Assembly: GCA_005882775.1 (NCBI GenBank)
Contig: VBDY01000129.1
Coordinates: forward strand, 1 to 59,319
Source of the DNA: Chloroflexota bacterium
GTDB taxonomy: Bacteria > Chloroflexota > Dormibacteria > CF-121
Direction of reading: 5' to 3'
DNA: 59,319 bases
The notes beneath the pieces were generated by a model, which searched no databases, was not told where the DNA came from, and saw nothing but the letters and a program-made list of their open reading frames with translations. The position numbers and the translations under genes are program-made. Positions within the stretch are counted from its first letter, which is position 1; each line of letters opens with the position of its first letter. Below are positions 1 through 8,617 of the stretch, one piece after another.

Positions 1-361
1 AGCGGACGATACCCATCTCCGGCCGGCTTTTCGAGGGTCTGACCTCGACCACGGCGATGGTGCCGCTCAGGGTGTCGCCCGGTCGCACGGGAGCAGGCCA
101 GCGGAGCTCCTCGAGCCCGGGCGAGCCCAGGGAGGACGCATGCTGGAGCAGCCCATCGTTGAGCATCCGCATGAAGAGCCCGGCCGTATGCCAGCCGCTC
201 GCGATCAGACCTCCATAGATCGACCGTTTGGCCGCCTCTTCATCGACGTGAAACGGTTGCGGATCGAACTGCCGCGCGAACGCCACGATCTCGTCGGCGC
301 TGACGCTCCGCCGGCCCAGGTCGAGGCTTTCACCGACTTTGAAGTCTTCGAAGTACCGCAT
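1..361 (-). CDS. MaoC family dehydratase (partial, 3' end outside window)
   Basis: The minus strand reads from ATG at 361 through the window edge without a stop, giving 120 residues that start [11 protein letters not shown]. The hot-dog-fold hydratase signature is visible at about residues 35-57: PFHVDEEAA, then S, then GGLIASG. Members hydrate or dehydrate acyl-CoA thioesters or related substrates in the cytoplasm. The C-terminal part lies outside the window, so length and exact subfamily cannot be judged. It is divergent from the stressosome operon across about 74 nt. Family assignment is firm; the substrate is unknown. Confidence 0.85.
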   Translation of the reverse strand, partial: MRYFEDFKVGESLDLGRRSVSADEIVAFARQFDPQPFHVDEEAAKRSIYGGLIASGWHTAGLFMRMLNDGLLQHASSLGSPGLEELRWPAPVRPGDTLSGTIAVVEVRPSKSRPEMGIVR

Positions 362-435
362 CGCCTTCGAGTCTAGGATGCGAGCCGGCCCGGGGCTCGG
401 GCGGCGATTCGCAAACTCCGGGCGGATGAGGCGTT

Positions 436-1362
436 ATGGCATCGATGGGCGCTTCCGCCGACCAGGTCGTTCCCCTCCGCCCGGAGTCCCCCGACCAGCG
501 AGCGCTGAAAGACTACTGGTCGGTCTACGAGGCCCACTTCGACGACATCCAGGTGGGCATCATGCACGAGCTGGCGGGTGACCCCGACTTCGCCGCCATC
601 GTCAAGATGACGCCGCCCGACGTCCAGGAGCAGAACAGCAAAAAGTCGCGGGCCACGATGCGTCGCGCCATTGTCGAGGGCGACTGGCAATCCTACTGGG
701 CCGACCTGAAAGTCCAGGGCGAGCAGTACGCGAAGATGGGACTCAGTTTCCGCGCCTGGTTCAAGGCCGTGGGCTCCTTCCGCACCGTGCTCTCACCCTA
801 CCTGTTCGAGGCGTATGGCAAGACTCCCCAGAGGCTCCTGGCTGTGATCGAGGCGATGACCGGGTTGATCGACCGTGCCATGGCCGTGATCGGCGAGGCT
901 TACCTGGCGACCAAAGAGCAGACCATCCGCCAGCAGCAGGACTCGCTGCGCGAGCTCTCGACGCCGGTGCTGCAGGTGCGCGACAAGATGTTGCTTCTCC
1001 CGGTGATCGGAGTCATCGACTCGCACCGGGCTCAGCAGCTGACCGAAGAGCTCCTCCTCGCCATCCGGGCAAACCGGGCCCGGGTCGTGGTCCTTGACAT
1101 CACCGGTGTTCCGGCCGTGGACTCCAGGGTGGCAAACCACCTCGTCCAGACCGTGGAAGCGGCGCGACTGATGGGAGCGGCTGCCATCGTTACCGGCCTC
1201 TCCGCCGAGGTGGCCCAGACGCTGGTCACTCTGGGAGTCGAGCTGGGAAAGCTGAACACGGTCGGCGACCTCCAGGGCGGCCTGGAGGAGGCCGAGCACC
1301 TGCTCGGATACCGCGTGCTCCAGGACAGCCCGGACATCCGGCAGATACACCCGGCCGCCTGA
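436..1362 (+). CDS. rsbR: RsbR-type stressosome sensor/co-antagonist
   Basis: 308 residues in two parts. The helical N-terminal region (about 15-165) fits the non-heme globin-like sensor domain of RsbR paralogues. The C-terminal STAS domain (about 176-290) contains DITGVPAVDS. Ser230 sits where STAS proteins of this family are phosphorylated, with a second candidate at Thr253. RsbR and RsbS form the large stressosome that holds the kinase RsbT. The gene is followed after 7 nt by rsbS, then rsbT and rsbX, so the operon order is the classic one. The N-terminus contains no heme-binding motif that I can identify. The stimulus is unknown. Confidence 0.88.
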   Translation: MASMGASADQVVPLRPESPDQRALKDYWSVYEAHFDDIQVGIMHELAGDPDFAAIVKMTPPDVQEQNSKKSRATMRRAIVEGDWQSYWADLKVQGEQYAKMGLSFRAWFKAVGSFRTVLSPYLFEAYGKTPQRLLAVIEAMTGLIDRAMAVIGEAYLATKEQTIRQQQDSLRELSTPVLQVRDKMLLLPVIGVIDSHRAQQLTEELLLAIRANRARVVVLDITGVPAVDSRVANHLVQTVEAARLMGAAAIVTGLSAEVAQTLVTLGVELGKLNTVGDLQGGLEEAEHLLGYRVLQDSPDIRQIHPAA

Positions 1363-1369
1363 CGAAATC

Positions 1370-1741
1370 ATGCAAGTCCCAATCCTCAAGCAGGGCGACG
1401 TCCTGATTGCCTCGGTACAGGCCGCCCTCACCGATGCCGACCTGGTCCAGCTCCGCGATCAGCTGACCGAAAAGGTCGGCCGCCTGCGGAGCCGAGGAGT
1501 GATCGTGGACGTGACCGCGCTCGACGTGATGGACTCCTTTGCCAGCCGCTCCCTTCGAAACCTGGCCCACATGGTCAAGCTCCGAGGGGCGGAGACGGTG
1601 ATCGTCGGGATCCAGCCGGAGGTCGCCTTCGCCATGGTCCAGCTCGGTCTGCGGCTGGAAGGCGTGTTGACCGCTCTCGACCTGGAAGAGGGACTCGAGG
1701 CCCTCAACCGAGCGCGCACCTCGCCGACCCGTGCTCACTGA
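1370..1741 (+). CDS. rsbS: RsbS, single-domain STAS stressosome scaffold
   Basis: 123 residues consisting of one STAS domain, the usual length for RsbS. The phospho-acceptor region reads LDVMDSFASR with Ser56, matching the conserved serine that RsbT phosphorylates. In the known system RsbS, together with RsbR, sequesters RsbT until stress triggers phosphorylation and release. It lies 7 nt after rsbR and overlaps rsbT by 11 nt, which suggests translational coupling and fixed stoichiometry. Confidence 0.92.
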   Translation: MQVPILKQGDVLIASVQAALTDADLVQLRDQLTEKVGRLRSRGVIVDVTALDVMDSFASRSLRNLAHMVKLRGAETVIVGIQPEVAFAMVQLGLRLEGVLTALDLEEGLEALNRARTSPTRAH

Positions 1742-2138
1742 GACACTCGTTCCGATCCTGTCCGAGATGGACATCGTCATGGCCCGCCAGCAGGGTCGGG
1801 CTCTCGCCACCGAGCTCGGCTTTCGTCCCGGCGACCTGACCCTGATCGCAACCGCGATCTCGGAGATCGCGCGCAACATCCTCATCTATGCCAGCCACGG
1901 CGAGATCCTGCTCCGGCAGATCCAGGACGGGCCCCTCCGCGGAATCCTGGTGGTCGGCCGCGATCAGGGTCCAGGTATCCCGGACATCGACCGCGCCATG
2001 CAGGACGGTTACTCGACCGGCAAGAGCCTGGGGCTCGGGCTGCCCGGCGCGAAGCGGATCATGGATGACTTCAACATCGTCTCCGAGGTGGGTCGGGGGA
2101 CGACCGTGACCATGAAGAAATGGAACCGCAGGCCCTGA
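1731..2138 (+). CDS. rsbT: RsbT serine/threonine kinase (switch protein)
   Basis: 135-residue GHKL ATPase-fold kinase starting at GTG inside the end of rsbS. The N-box-like helix is SEIARNIL. The ATP-lid elements are RDQGPGIPD and GLGLPGAKR. RsbT phosphorylates RsbS and RsbR and then binds the N-terminal domain of its output partner. Here the only protein in the operon with such a domain is the histidine kinase starting at 2749, so the output may be a kinase and not an RsbU phosphatase. Overlaps the next gene by 19 nt. Confidence 0.92.
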   Translation: MLTETLVPILSEMDIVMARQQGRALATELGFRPGDLTLIATAISEIARNILIYASHGEILLRQIQDGPLRGILVVGRDQGPGIPDIDRAMQDGYSTGKSLGLGLPGAKRIMDDFNIVSEVGRGTTVTMKKWNRRP

Positions 2139-2752
2139 CTACCCCGGCCGCGCCGGGTCTGCTCGAATGGGGCGTTGCCGCGCGGGCGCTCGATGGCCAG
2201 CCCCAATCCGGGGATCTCCACCTGGTCAAGACCACCGAAGCCGGGGCATTGGTCGCCGTGGTGGACGCGCTTGGGCATGGCGCCGACGCCGCCGTGGTCG
2301 CCCAGACCGCGATCTCCACGATTGAGAGGTGGACGGGTGAGCCTCTCGTCGCGCTCCTGGAGCGGTGCGACCGCGCTCTCCGCCTGACGCGCGGTGCGGT
2401 GCTCAGCCTTGCCGGATTTGATGAAGCCACAAAAACCATGACCTGGGTGGGCGTGGGCAATGTAGAGGGCGTGTTCCTGAAAGCCGACCCCGCGGCCCGG
2501 CCGGCGCGGGAGTCCATGCTGCTGCGCGGCGGTGTGGTCGGCTACCGGCTACCGTCGCTGATGAGCTCGGTCAGACGGGTGGATCCGGGTGACCTGCTGG
2601 TGGTCGCCACCGACGGGATTCGGACCGACTTTGCCGAGCATGTCGTGGCCGGCGCCCCGGCGAAGGCCATGGCCGACCGCCTGCTCCAACGATGCGGTAA
2701 GGGGACGGACGACGCGCTCGTGCTCGTGGTTCGCTACCGGGGGAAGGCGTGA
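2120..2752 (+). CDS. rsbX: RsbX-like PP2C/SpoIIE phosphatase
   Basis: 210 residues forming a short, stand-alone PP2C-type domain of the SpoIIE class. Metal-binding motifs are visible as DALGHG (about 49-54), ATDG (about 162-165) and a C-terminal TDDALVLVV. RsbX resets the stressosome by dephosphorylating RsbS and RsbR. The size without any sensor domain and the position after rsbT support RsbX rather than RsbU. Its stop overlaps the GTG start of the next gene. Confidence 0.88.
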   Translation: MEPQALTTPAAPGLLEWGVAARALDGQPQSGDLHLVKTTEAGALVAVVDALGHGADAAVVAQTAISTIERWTGEPLVALLERCDRALRLTRGAVLSLAGFDEATKTMTWVGVGNVEGVFLKADPAARPARESMLLRGGVVGYRLPSLMSSVRRVDPGDLLVVATDGIRTDFAEHVVAGAPAKAMADRLLQRCGKGTDDALVLVVRYRGKA

Positions 2753-3831
2753 GCTCCTCGCTGGACGCTATGGAGACGGAGTATGCGGCTGCGCTGCGCG
2801 ACTACCTTGCCGGCAGCGGGGAGGAGGCGACCCTCCGAGCCTACGAGCTCGGACGCAAGGCGATCACCGACGGGGTCGGCCTGATCGAGCTGGCCGCGGT
2901 GCACGGAAAAGCCGTGGCCGCGGCGCTCCGGGCGGCAGGCACGGCCGAGGAGAAAGCCAGGCTGGCGGCGGTGGCCGCAGACTTCATGGCCGAGGCGCTC
3001 TCTCCCTTCGAGATGGCGCAGCGTGGATTCATCGAGGTAAATCGGACGCTGGCGGACCTCAATCAGACCTTGACCCACAAGAACGCCGACCTGGATTCGG
3101 CCAACAAGGAGCTGGCGGCTCTAAGCCGGATCAAGTCGCAGTTCCTGGCCAACATGTCTCACGAGCTGCGCACCCCGCTGAACGCCATCATCGGCTTCAG
3201 CGAGATGTTGCAGCGTGAGGCGTTCGGACCGCTGCAGCCGAAGCAGCACCGCTACGTCGACAACATCCTGAGCAGCGGCCGCCATCTTCTGACCCTGATC
3301 AATGACGTGCTCGACCTCTCGAAGGTGGAGGCGGGGAAGATGGAGCTGAGGCTGGGCCGGGTGGCGGTCCGCGACCTCCTGCGCGAAACCGCCACCGTGA
3401 TGAAGGGGATGGCCGACCGGAAAGAGATCAGCCTGGACGCCGAGGAGACGTCCGAGAGCCTGTGTGTGACGGGTGATGTGATCCGGCTGAAGCAGGTGAT
3501 CTTTAATCTGCTGTCGAACGCGATCAAGTTCACGCCGGCGGGAGGATCGGTGCGTTTGCGAGCCGCCGCCGGCCAGGGCTTCGCCGTGATCTCGGTCGAA
3601 GATACCGGCGTGGGCATCGCCTCCGAGGATCAACAGCGGATCTTCGATGAGTTCCAGCAGCTGGCCAGTGGTGACAGCCGCGAGTTCCAGGGAACCGGCC
3701 TCGGCCTGGCGCTCACCCAGCGGCTCGTCGATCTGCACGGCGGTCAGATCACGGTGGCGAGCGAGGTGGGGAAGGGGAGCACGTTCACCTTCACCGTCCC
3801 CCTGGCGGCCGAGCAAAGCCTGGCCGCCTGA
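2749..3831 (+). CDS. Histidine kinase with RsbU-type N-terminal domain
   Basis: 360 residues, GTG start overlapping the rsbX stop (GTGA). Residues 10-95 resemble the RsbT-binding N-terminal helical domain of RsbU (LRDYL, AYELGRKAI, LIELAAVHGK). A coiled linker (95-125) follows, then HisKA with the H-box FLANMSHELRTPL (His138) and a HATPase domain with NLLSNAIKF, DTGVGI and GTGLGLA motifs. There is no transmembrane segment, so it is cytosolic. It probably receives RsbT and converts the stressosome signal into phosphotransfer. No response regulator is present in the window. Confidence 0.88.
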   Translation: MSSSLDAMETEYAAALRDYLAGSGEEATLRAYELGRKAITDGVGLIELAAVHGKAVAAALRAAGTAEEKARLAAVAADFMAEALSPFEMAQRGFIEVNRTLADLNQTLTHKNADLDSANKELAALSRIKSQFLANMSHELRTPLNAIIGFSEMLQREAFGPLQPKQHRYVDNILSSGRHLLTLINDVLDLSKVEAGKMELRLGRVAVRDLLRETATVMKGMADRKEISLDAEETSESLCVTGDVIRLKQVIFNLLSNAIKFTPAGGSVRLRAAAGQGFAVISVEDTGVGIASEDQQRIFDEFQQLASGDSREFQGTGLGLALTQRLVDLHGGQITVASEVGKGSTFTFTVPLAAEQSLAA

Positions 3832-3852
3832 CCCCCTGCCCCGGGGGTTAGC

Positions 3853-3858
3853 TACCCT
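3853..3858 (+). promoter_or_regulatory. -10 hexamer of a probable leaderless promoter
   Basis: TACCCT lies 8 nt before the ATG of the S9 peptidase gene, and no Shine-Dalgarno is visible, so transcription probably starts at or next to the start codon. No good -35 is seen. Confidence 0.4.
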
Positions 3859-3866
3859 TACCGGGG

Positions 3867-5831
3867 ATGAGCGCGCGACCCGCCGCCGGTCCACAGACGG
3901 CCCCATTCGGCTCCTGGCGCTCTCCGATCTCGTCCGACCTGATCGTCGCTGGCTCGATCGGCTTCGGACTGGTCCAGCTCGACGGTGACGACACCTACTG
4001 GGTGGAGCAGCGGCCCTCCGAAGGCGGGCGAAATGTGATCGTTCGCCGCACGGCCGACGGGCGTACCGGCGACATCACGCCGGCGGGCTTCAATGCCAGG
4101 ACCCGGGTCCACGAGTACGGAGGCGGCGCCTACGCCGTCTCGGAAGGGGTGGTGTGGTTCTCCAACTACGCCGACCAGCGACTCTACCGGCAGGACCCCG
4201 GGGCGGCGCCCCGCCCGATCAGCCCGGACGGTGACCTGCGATACGCGGACGCGGTCGTCGACCGCCCGCGGGGCCGCCTCGTATGCGTTCGCGAGGATCA
4301 CTCGCGTGGAGGAGAGGCAGTCAACACCATTGTGAGCCTCGACCTCGATGGCAAACGGCAGCCTGCAGTTCTGGTCTCAGGCAACGATTTCTACTCCTCC
4401 CCGCGGCTGAGCCCCAACGGCTCGCACCTCGCCTGGGTTACCTGGAACCACCCCAACATGCCGTGGGATGGCTGCGAGCTGTGGGTGGCCGAGCTGACCG
4501 ACGATGGCACGATCCGGGCGCCCCGCAAAGTCGCCGGCGGGGAGCGCGAGTCGGTTGCCCAACCCGAGTGGTCGCCGCAGGGAGTCCTGTATTTCATGTC
4601 AGACCGCAGCAACTGGTGGAACCCGTACCGCTGGCGCGCTCAGGGCGTTGAGCCGGTATTCGAGGTCCAGTCGGAGATGGCGGGGCCGCAGTGGGAGTTT
4701 GGCCAGTCCTACTATGGCTTCGAGTCCGAGCAGCAGATCGTCTGCCGTGTGGCCGACAACATGGTCAGCCGGCTCGCCAGGCTCGACCTCGACTCCAAAG
4801 AGCTGACCACCATCGCCACCCCGTACACGGTGATCATGCCGATGGTCAAAGTGGGGGCCCAGCGCGCGGTGTTCGTCGCGGGCTCGGCCACCGAACCGCT
4901 GGCGCTGGTCCAGGTCGCCCGCTCGACCGGGCGAGTGGAGGTGCTCCGCCGGTCATTCGAGCTTTCGCTCGACCGTTCCTACCTCTCCGTCCCACAACCG
5001 ATCGAGTTTCCCACCGAGCGCGGCAGGACGGCTCACGCCTTTTACTACCCGCCCCAAAACCCCGGCTATCAGGCACCGGCCGGCGAGCGGCCTCCGCTCA
5101 TCGTGCACGTCCACGGCGGGCCGACCGGGGCGGTATCCGATGCGCTCGACCTCCAGATCCAGTACTTCACGAGTCGCGGCCTGGCAGCCGTCGATGTCAA
5201 CTACGGCGGGAGCTCCGGCTACGGGCGCGAGTATCGGGAGCGCCTCAACGGGCAGTGGGGTGTCGTCGACGTCGAGGACTGCGTCAACGCGGCTCAGTAT
5301 CTGACCGATCGGGAGCTGGCCGATCCGAAGCGCCTGGCCATCACGGGCGGGAGTGCGGGCGGCTACACGGTGCTGCGGGCGCTGACCACCACCGAGTTCT
5401 TCACGGCGGGGGCGAGCCATTACGGGATCAGTGAGCTCGAAGTCTTCCATGGGGACACGCACAAGTTCGAATCGCGCTATGACGTGGGCCTGATCGGTCC
5501 CTGGCCGGAGGCGAGACAGACCTACCACGATCGCTCGCCGCTCTATTCAGTCGACCGCATCACGGCGCCGGTGATCCTCTTCCAGGGATTGGAAGACAGG
5601 ATCGTGCCACCGAAACAGGCAGAGATCATCGTCGAGGCGCTTCGCCGGAAGCGGCTGCCCGTCGCCTACATCGCCTTCGAAGGCGAGCAGCACGGCTTTC
5701 GGATCGCGGCGAACATCAAACGGGCCCTGGAGGGCGAGCTATTTTTCTACTCGAAGGTGTTTGGCTTCGAGCTCGCCGACCCGGTCCAGCCGGTCGCGAT
5801 CGAAAACCTGGAAGCCGCCGCTACCCGCTAA
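3867..5831 (+). CDS. S9 family prolyl oligopeptidase / acylaminoacyl-peptidase
   Basis: 654 residues with an N-terminal beta-propeller (about 30-390) and a C-terminal alpha/beta-hydrolase domain (about 400-640). Catalytic residues can be placed: Ser496 in GGSAGG, Asp577 in GLEDRIVPP and His609 in GEQHGF. The oxyanion region HVHGGPTG is also present. No signal peptide, so a cytoplasmic peptidase acting on short or acylated peptides is likely. It follows the stressosome operon after 35 nt but has its own -10 hexamer. The family is clear; exo- versus oligopeptidase specificity is not resolved. Confidence 0.92.
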   Translation: MSARPAAGPQTAPFGSWRSPISSDLIVAGSIGFGLVQLDGDDTYWVEQRPSEGGRNVIVRRTADGRTGDITPAGFNARTRVHEYGGGAYAVSEGVVWFSNYADQRLYRQDPGAAPRPISPDGDLRYADAVVDRPRGRLVCVREDHSRGGEAVNTIVSLDLDGKRQPAVLVSGNDFYSSPRLSPNGSHLAWVTWNHPNMPWDGCELWVAELTDDGTIRAPRKVAGGERESVAQPEWSPQGVLYFMSDRSNWWNPYRWRAQGVEPVFEVQSEMAGPQWEFGQSYYGFESEQQIVCRVADNMVSRLARLDLDSKELTTIATPYTVIMPMVKVGAQRAVFVAGSATEPLALVQVARSTGRVEVLRRSFELSLDRSYLSVPQPIEFPTERGRTAHAFYYPPQNPGYQAPAGERPPLIVHVHGGPTGAVSDALDLQIQYFTSRGLAAVDVNYGGSSGYGREYRERLNGQWGVVDVEDCVNAAQYLTDRELADPKRLAITGGSAGGYTVLRALTTTEFFTAGASHYGISELEVFHGDTHKFESRYDVGLIGPWPEARQTYHDRSPLYSVDRITAPVILFQGLEDRIVPPKQAEIIVEALRRKRLPVAYIAFEGEQHGFRIAANIKRALEGELFFYSKVFGFELADPVQPVAIENLEAAATR

Positions 5832-5835
5832 CGGA

Positions 5836-6090
5836 CTAGCCCGGCCGGACCCGGTGAACCTGGTCTCCGACGCGGGCCTTTTCCTTGGTTTTGAAGGCGA
5901 CCCTGTCCCCTGGCCCGGCCTGGTCGACTTTCTGGTGCTCGACCTCTAGCGAGTCGACCGGCTGGCTGAAGTCGGTCGTGTGCCCCTTGATCCGGACCTG
6001 GTCACCCACCTTGAGCTCGCCGGTCAGCTGGGCGGCCGCCACCCCGAGCTGCCCGAAGTAGTGGGTCACCTTGCCGATCTGTTCTTCCAC
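5836..6090 (-). CDS. EF-Tu domain-2-like small protein
   Basis: 84 residues starting at GTG, preceded by AAGGGG as ribosome binding site. The whole protein resembles domain 2 of translational GTPases: IGKVTHYF, GVAAAQL, LKVGDQVRIKGHTTDF, then VDSLEVEHQKVDQAGPGDRVAFKT. It has no GTPase domain. Such stand-alone beta-barrels are usually annotated as translation elongation factor-like proteins and have no firm role. It is convergent with the S9 peptidase gene, with 4 nt between the stops. Confidence 0.8.
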   Translation of the reverse strand: MEEQIGKVTHYFGQLGVAAAQLTGELKVGDQVRIKGHTTDFSQPVDSLEVEHQKVDQAGPGDRVAFKTKEKARVGDQVHRVRPG

Positions 6091-6146
6091 ACCCCTTCTT
6101 GTAGCACAGCAAGCGGCCGTTTCAAAGAGCCACCTCGGCTGTCAAT

Positions 6147-6175
6147 TGACCCCCCAGTGAGCCGGGAGTATCTTT
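6147..6175 (+). promoter_or_regulatory. Sigma70-type promoter for the 6202-8519 transcription unit
   Basis: TTGACC and TATCTT are separated by exactly 17 nt. The -10 ends 26 nt before the ATG at 6202, which also has a GGAAGG ribosome binding site. This is one of the best-matched promoters in the window. Confidence 0.7.
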
Positions 6176-6201
6176 AAGGCTGAGCTGTAAGGAAGGCTCC
6201 C

Positions 6202-6645
6202 ATGCCAGATCCCAGCCGGCGGTTGCGGATCGTCAAGCCGATCACGACGCAAGTCGAGATCCTGGCCTATGCCCCGACGGAGTTCTACCACTGCCAGCAC
6301 TGCGAGATCGTCTGGGGGCAGATCGGCTTTGGCCGAAAACTCCACGCCGAGGAGCGCAAGACCGCCCTGCCGGACGACCTGCAGGCGGAGTATGCGGCCA
6401 TCTCCGGCTGGGTGCGGGAGGCCTTTGACCGATTCGGCGAGCGCCTGACTGTAAGGGTCACCGACGCGGCATCGCTGCAGGGGTTTTTCAAGGCGATCCG
6501 CTACCGGGCCCACCGGTTCCCGGCTTTCATCATCGACGGTCGCGACCGCATCATCGGCTTCGACCGCCGGCGACTTGACGCCGCCCTGCGCAGCCGCCTG
6601 GGCGATGGCGAAGGAGGTGAGAGCCTGGCCAACACGCGCGCCTGA
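6202..6645 (+). CDS. Thioredoxin-like protein with CxxC, cstA-linked
   Basis: 147 residues of unassigned function. A first strand VEILAYAP leads into C31-Q-H-C34. Later FPAFIIDG looks like the strand and cis-proline turn of a thioredoxin fold. The arrangement (strand, CxxC, helix, cis-Pro near residue 115) supports a thiol or metal-binding thioredoxin-like protein without a leader peptide. Its stop lies 20 nt before the TTG start of cstA, and it shares the promoter at 6147. A role in redox or metal control of CstA is inference only. Confidence 0.7.
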   Translation: MPDPSRRLRIVKPITTQVEILAYAPTEFYHCQHCEIVWGQIGFGRKLHAEERKTALPDDLQAEYAAISGWVREAFDRFGERLTVRVTDAASLQGFFKAIRYRAHRFPAFIIDGRDRIIGFDRRRLDAALRSRLGDGEGGESLANTRA

Positions 6646-6665
6646 CTTCAATAAGGAGGGATCAT

Positions 6666-8519
6666 TTGAACAACACGCTGGTCGCGATCGTCATCGGCAT
6701 TGTCGCCATCTTCGTCGGCTACAACTTCTACGCCCGGCGGATCGACCGGCTCGTCATCCAGGCAGACCCGAAGCGGGCCACGCCCGCCAAGATGTACATG
6801 GACGGCGTCGATTTCATGCCGACCAGCCGCAATGTCCTGTACGGATACCACTTCAAGTCGATCGCCGCGGCCGGCCCGATCGTTGGCGCCATCACCGCGG
6901 CGGCACTCTGGGGATGGTTTCCGAGCCTGGTCTGGCTCGTGCTGGGTGTGATGTTCATGGGGTGGGCGAGCGACTACAGTGCCATCGCGCTGTCCGTCCG
7001 CAACGACGGTAACTCCCTCTCCGCCATCGCGCATAAGCTGATTCACCCGCGCACAAGGCAGGTGCTATTCGTTTTCATCTTCTTCTACCTGCTCCTGGTG
7101 GCGGGCGCCTTCGGCACCCTGGTGGCGACCACGCTCAACAATCCGATCGTTCCTCTGGGGATCATCGCCCTGGGCGTGTTCGGCATGCTTGCCGGTCAGC
7201 TGCTCTACCGGGCAAAGCTCGACCTGATCCTCGTCACCCTGATTGCCGTGGGCGGCACGCTGCTGGCCGTGCTGCTCAACGCCAGCGCGACCGGGGCGGT
7301 GGCAACCGCCTTCAAGAATTTCAATGCCTGGCTGAACGGTTTCGCCCCGCCCAAGGGAGCCCTGATCACGGTCCTGGACCCGACCCGGCCGGCCGGCCAG
7401 CAGGACGTCGCTATCACGGTGAGCCTTGTGTTCTGGCTCCTGTTCATGTTTGCGTTCTGCTACCTTGGCGCGATCCTGCCCATCTGGCGGTACGCCCAGC
7501 CCGTGAACTACATCGGTTTCTGGATCACGGCGCTGACTGTCGTGGTGGCGGGCCTCGGAGCGATCCTCGCGTTCTGGATCAAGCCCGGTGGACATGACGT
7601 CTCGACGTTCACGATCCCGACGTTCGTAGGTTTTGGAGGGCCCACCAAGGTGCTCGCGGTTAGCGGCGCGATCCAGCCGCTGTGGCCGATGCTCTTCGTC
7701 ACCATCGCCTGCGGAGCCATCTCCGGCTGGCACGCCCTGATCGGCTCGGTCGGCACGGCTCGGCAGATCGAGAGCGAGGAGGACATGCTCCCGGTTGGCG
7801 GGGGTGCGATGTTCAGCGAGTTCACGTTGGGCCTCCTGTCGCTGTTAGCCGTTTCGGTCGCCGTCACCACCGCCGGGACAACATCGACCGCTGTTGCCAT
7901 CGGCCGGTTTGCCGACGGGATAGCGGGGTTCCTCAACGTGTTCGGGATCAGCAAGGTCTACGGCAGCGCCATCGCCCGGGCAGCCTTCGTGGTGATCGTG
8001 ATCACGGTCACGCAACTGCTCTTCCGCATCATGCGGGTGACGCTCGCGGAGTGGCTGGGCGACCGCGCGCCCATCTTCCGCAACCAGCACGTGGGCACCC
8101 TGATCAGCATGGCCGCCACGACGCTCCTGGTGGTAAGCGGCACCTGGATCTACATCTGGCAGCTGTTCGGGGCATCCAACCAGCTGATGGCTTCGCTCAG
8201 CCTGCTGGTGGTGACCGTCTGGCTGGTTGCGACGCATCGCAACGCCACCTATGCCGCGCTCCCGACCGTGTTCATGTACGTGACGACGATGGCGGCCACC
8301 CTCGTCACCGGCTACAACCTCTGGGTGACGATCTTCACCAAGCAGCTGGGCAAGGCCGGCCACGAGATCGCGGTCGTCGGCAGCTTCCTCACGGTTGCAA
8401 TCGCAGCCCTTCTCTTCGTCGCGGCGCTCCTGATTGCGGTCGACGGCGTCCGGGCGATCCGGCGATATCGGCGGCAGCCGATCGCAACCGCGCCGGAACC
8501 CGGCCGGGTGACCGCGTAG
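6666..8519 (+). CDS. cstA: Carbon starvation protein CstA (peptide/pyruvate transporter)
   Basis: 617-residue polytopic membrane protein with about 16 hydrophobic segments. It starts at TTG behind a strong AAGGAGGG. Family features include the N-terminal YNFYARRIDR region, the PTSRNVLYGYHF segment, AAGPIVGAI and GTTSTAVAIGRF. CstA proteins take up peptides or pyruvate during nutrient limitation. It is shorter than the roughly 700-residue E. coli protein but within the range of bacterial CstA. Two hairpins separate it from the small genes downstream. Confidence 0.92.
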   Translation: MNNTLVAIVIGIVAIFVGYNFYARRIDRLVIQADPKRATPAKMYMDGVDFMPTSRNVLYGYHFKSIAAAGPIVGAITAAALWGWFPSLVWLVLGVMFMGWASDYSAIALSVRNDGNSLSAIAHKLIHPRTRQVLFVFIFFYLLLVAGAFGTLVATTLNNPIVPLGIIALGVFGMLAGQLLYRAKLDLILVTLIAVGGTLLAVLLNASATGAVATAFKNFNAWLNGFAPPKGALITVLDPTRPAGQQDVAITVSLVFWLLFMFAFCYLGAILPIWRYAQPVNYIGFWITALTVVVAGLGAILAFWIKPGGHDVSTFTIPTFVGFGGPTKVLAVSGAIQPLWPMLFVTIACGAISGWHALIGSVGTARQIESEEDMLPVGGGAMFSEFTLGLLSLLAVSVAVTTAGTTSTAVAIGRFADGIAGFLNVFGISKVYGSAIARAAFVVIVITVTQLLFRIMRVTLAEWLGDRAPIFRNQHVGTLISMAATTLLVVSGTWIYIWQLFGASNQLMASLSLLVVTVWLVATHRNATYAALPTVFMYVTTMAATLVTGYNLWVTIFTKQLGKAGHEIAVVGSFLTVAIAALLFVAALLIAVDGVRAIRRYRRQPIATAPEPGRVTA

Positions 8520-8553
8520 CGCAGCCGGACGGGTCGAAGCGACCGGTGGACCA

Positions 8554-8580
8554 GAGGGCCGGCCCGGGGGGCCGGCCCTC
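8554..8580 (+). terminator. Perfect 11-bp GC hairpin after cstA
   Basis: GAGGGCCGGCC pairs perfectly with GGCCGGCCCTC around a 5-nt loop. There is no T-run, so it may act as a Rho-type or partial terminator, an RNA-stability element or an attenuator between cstA and the mini-protein/ATPase block. Confidence 0.5.
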
Positions 8581-8589
8581 GCTGCCCAG

Positions 8590-8606
8590 CCTGGTGTTGC
8601 ACCAGG
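8590..8606 (+). promoter_or_regulatory. Leader hairpin next to the ribosome binding site of the first mini-protein gene
   Basis: CCTGGTG pairs with CACCAGG over a 3-nt loop. The 3' arm touches the AGGGAAGG ribosome binding site, so folding could limit translation of the gene at 8618. Confidence 0.4.
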
Positions 8607-8617
8607 GAAGGCGGCTT

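Noticed and set aside
3121-3906. 261-residue antisense ORF in the histidine kinase gene
   Set aside because: His/Arg/Leu-rich shadow of a high-GC gene, no ribosome binding site.
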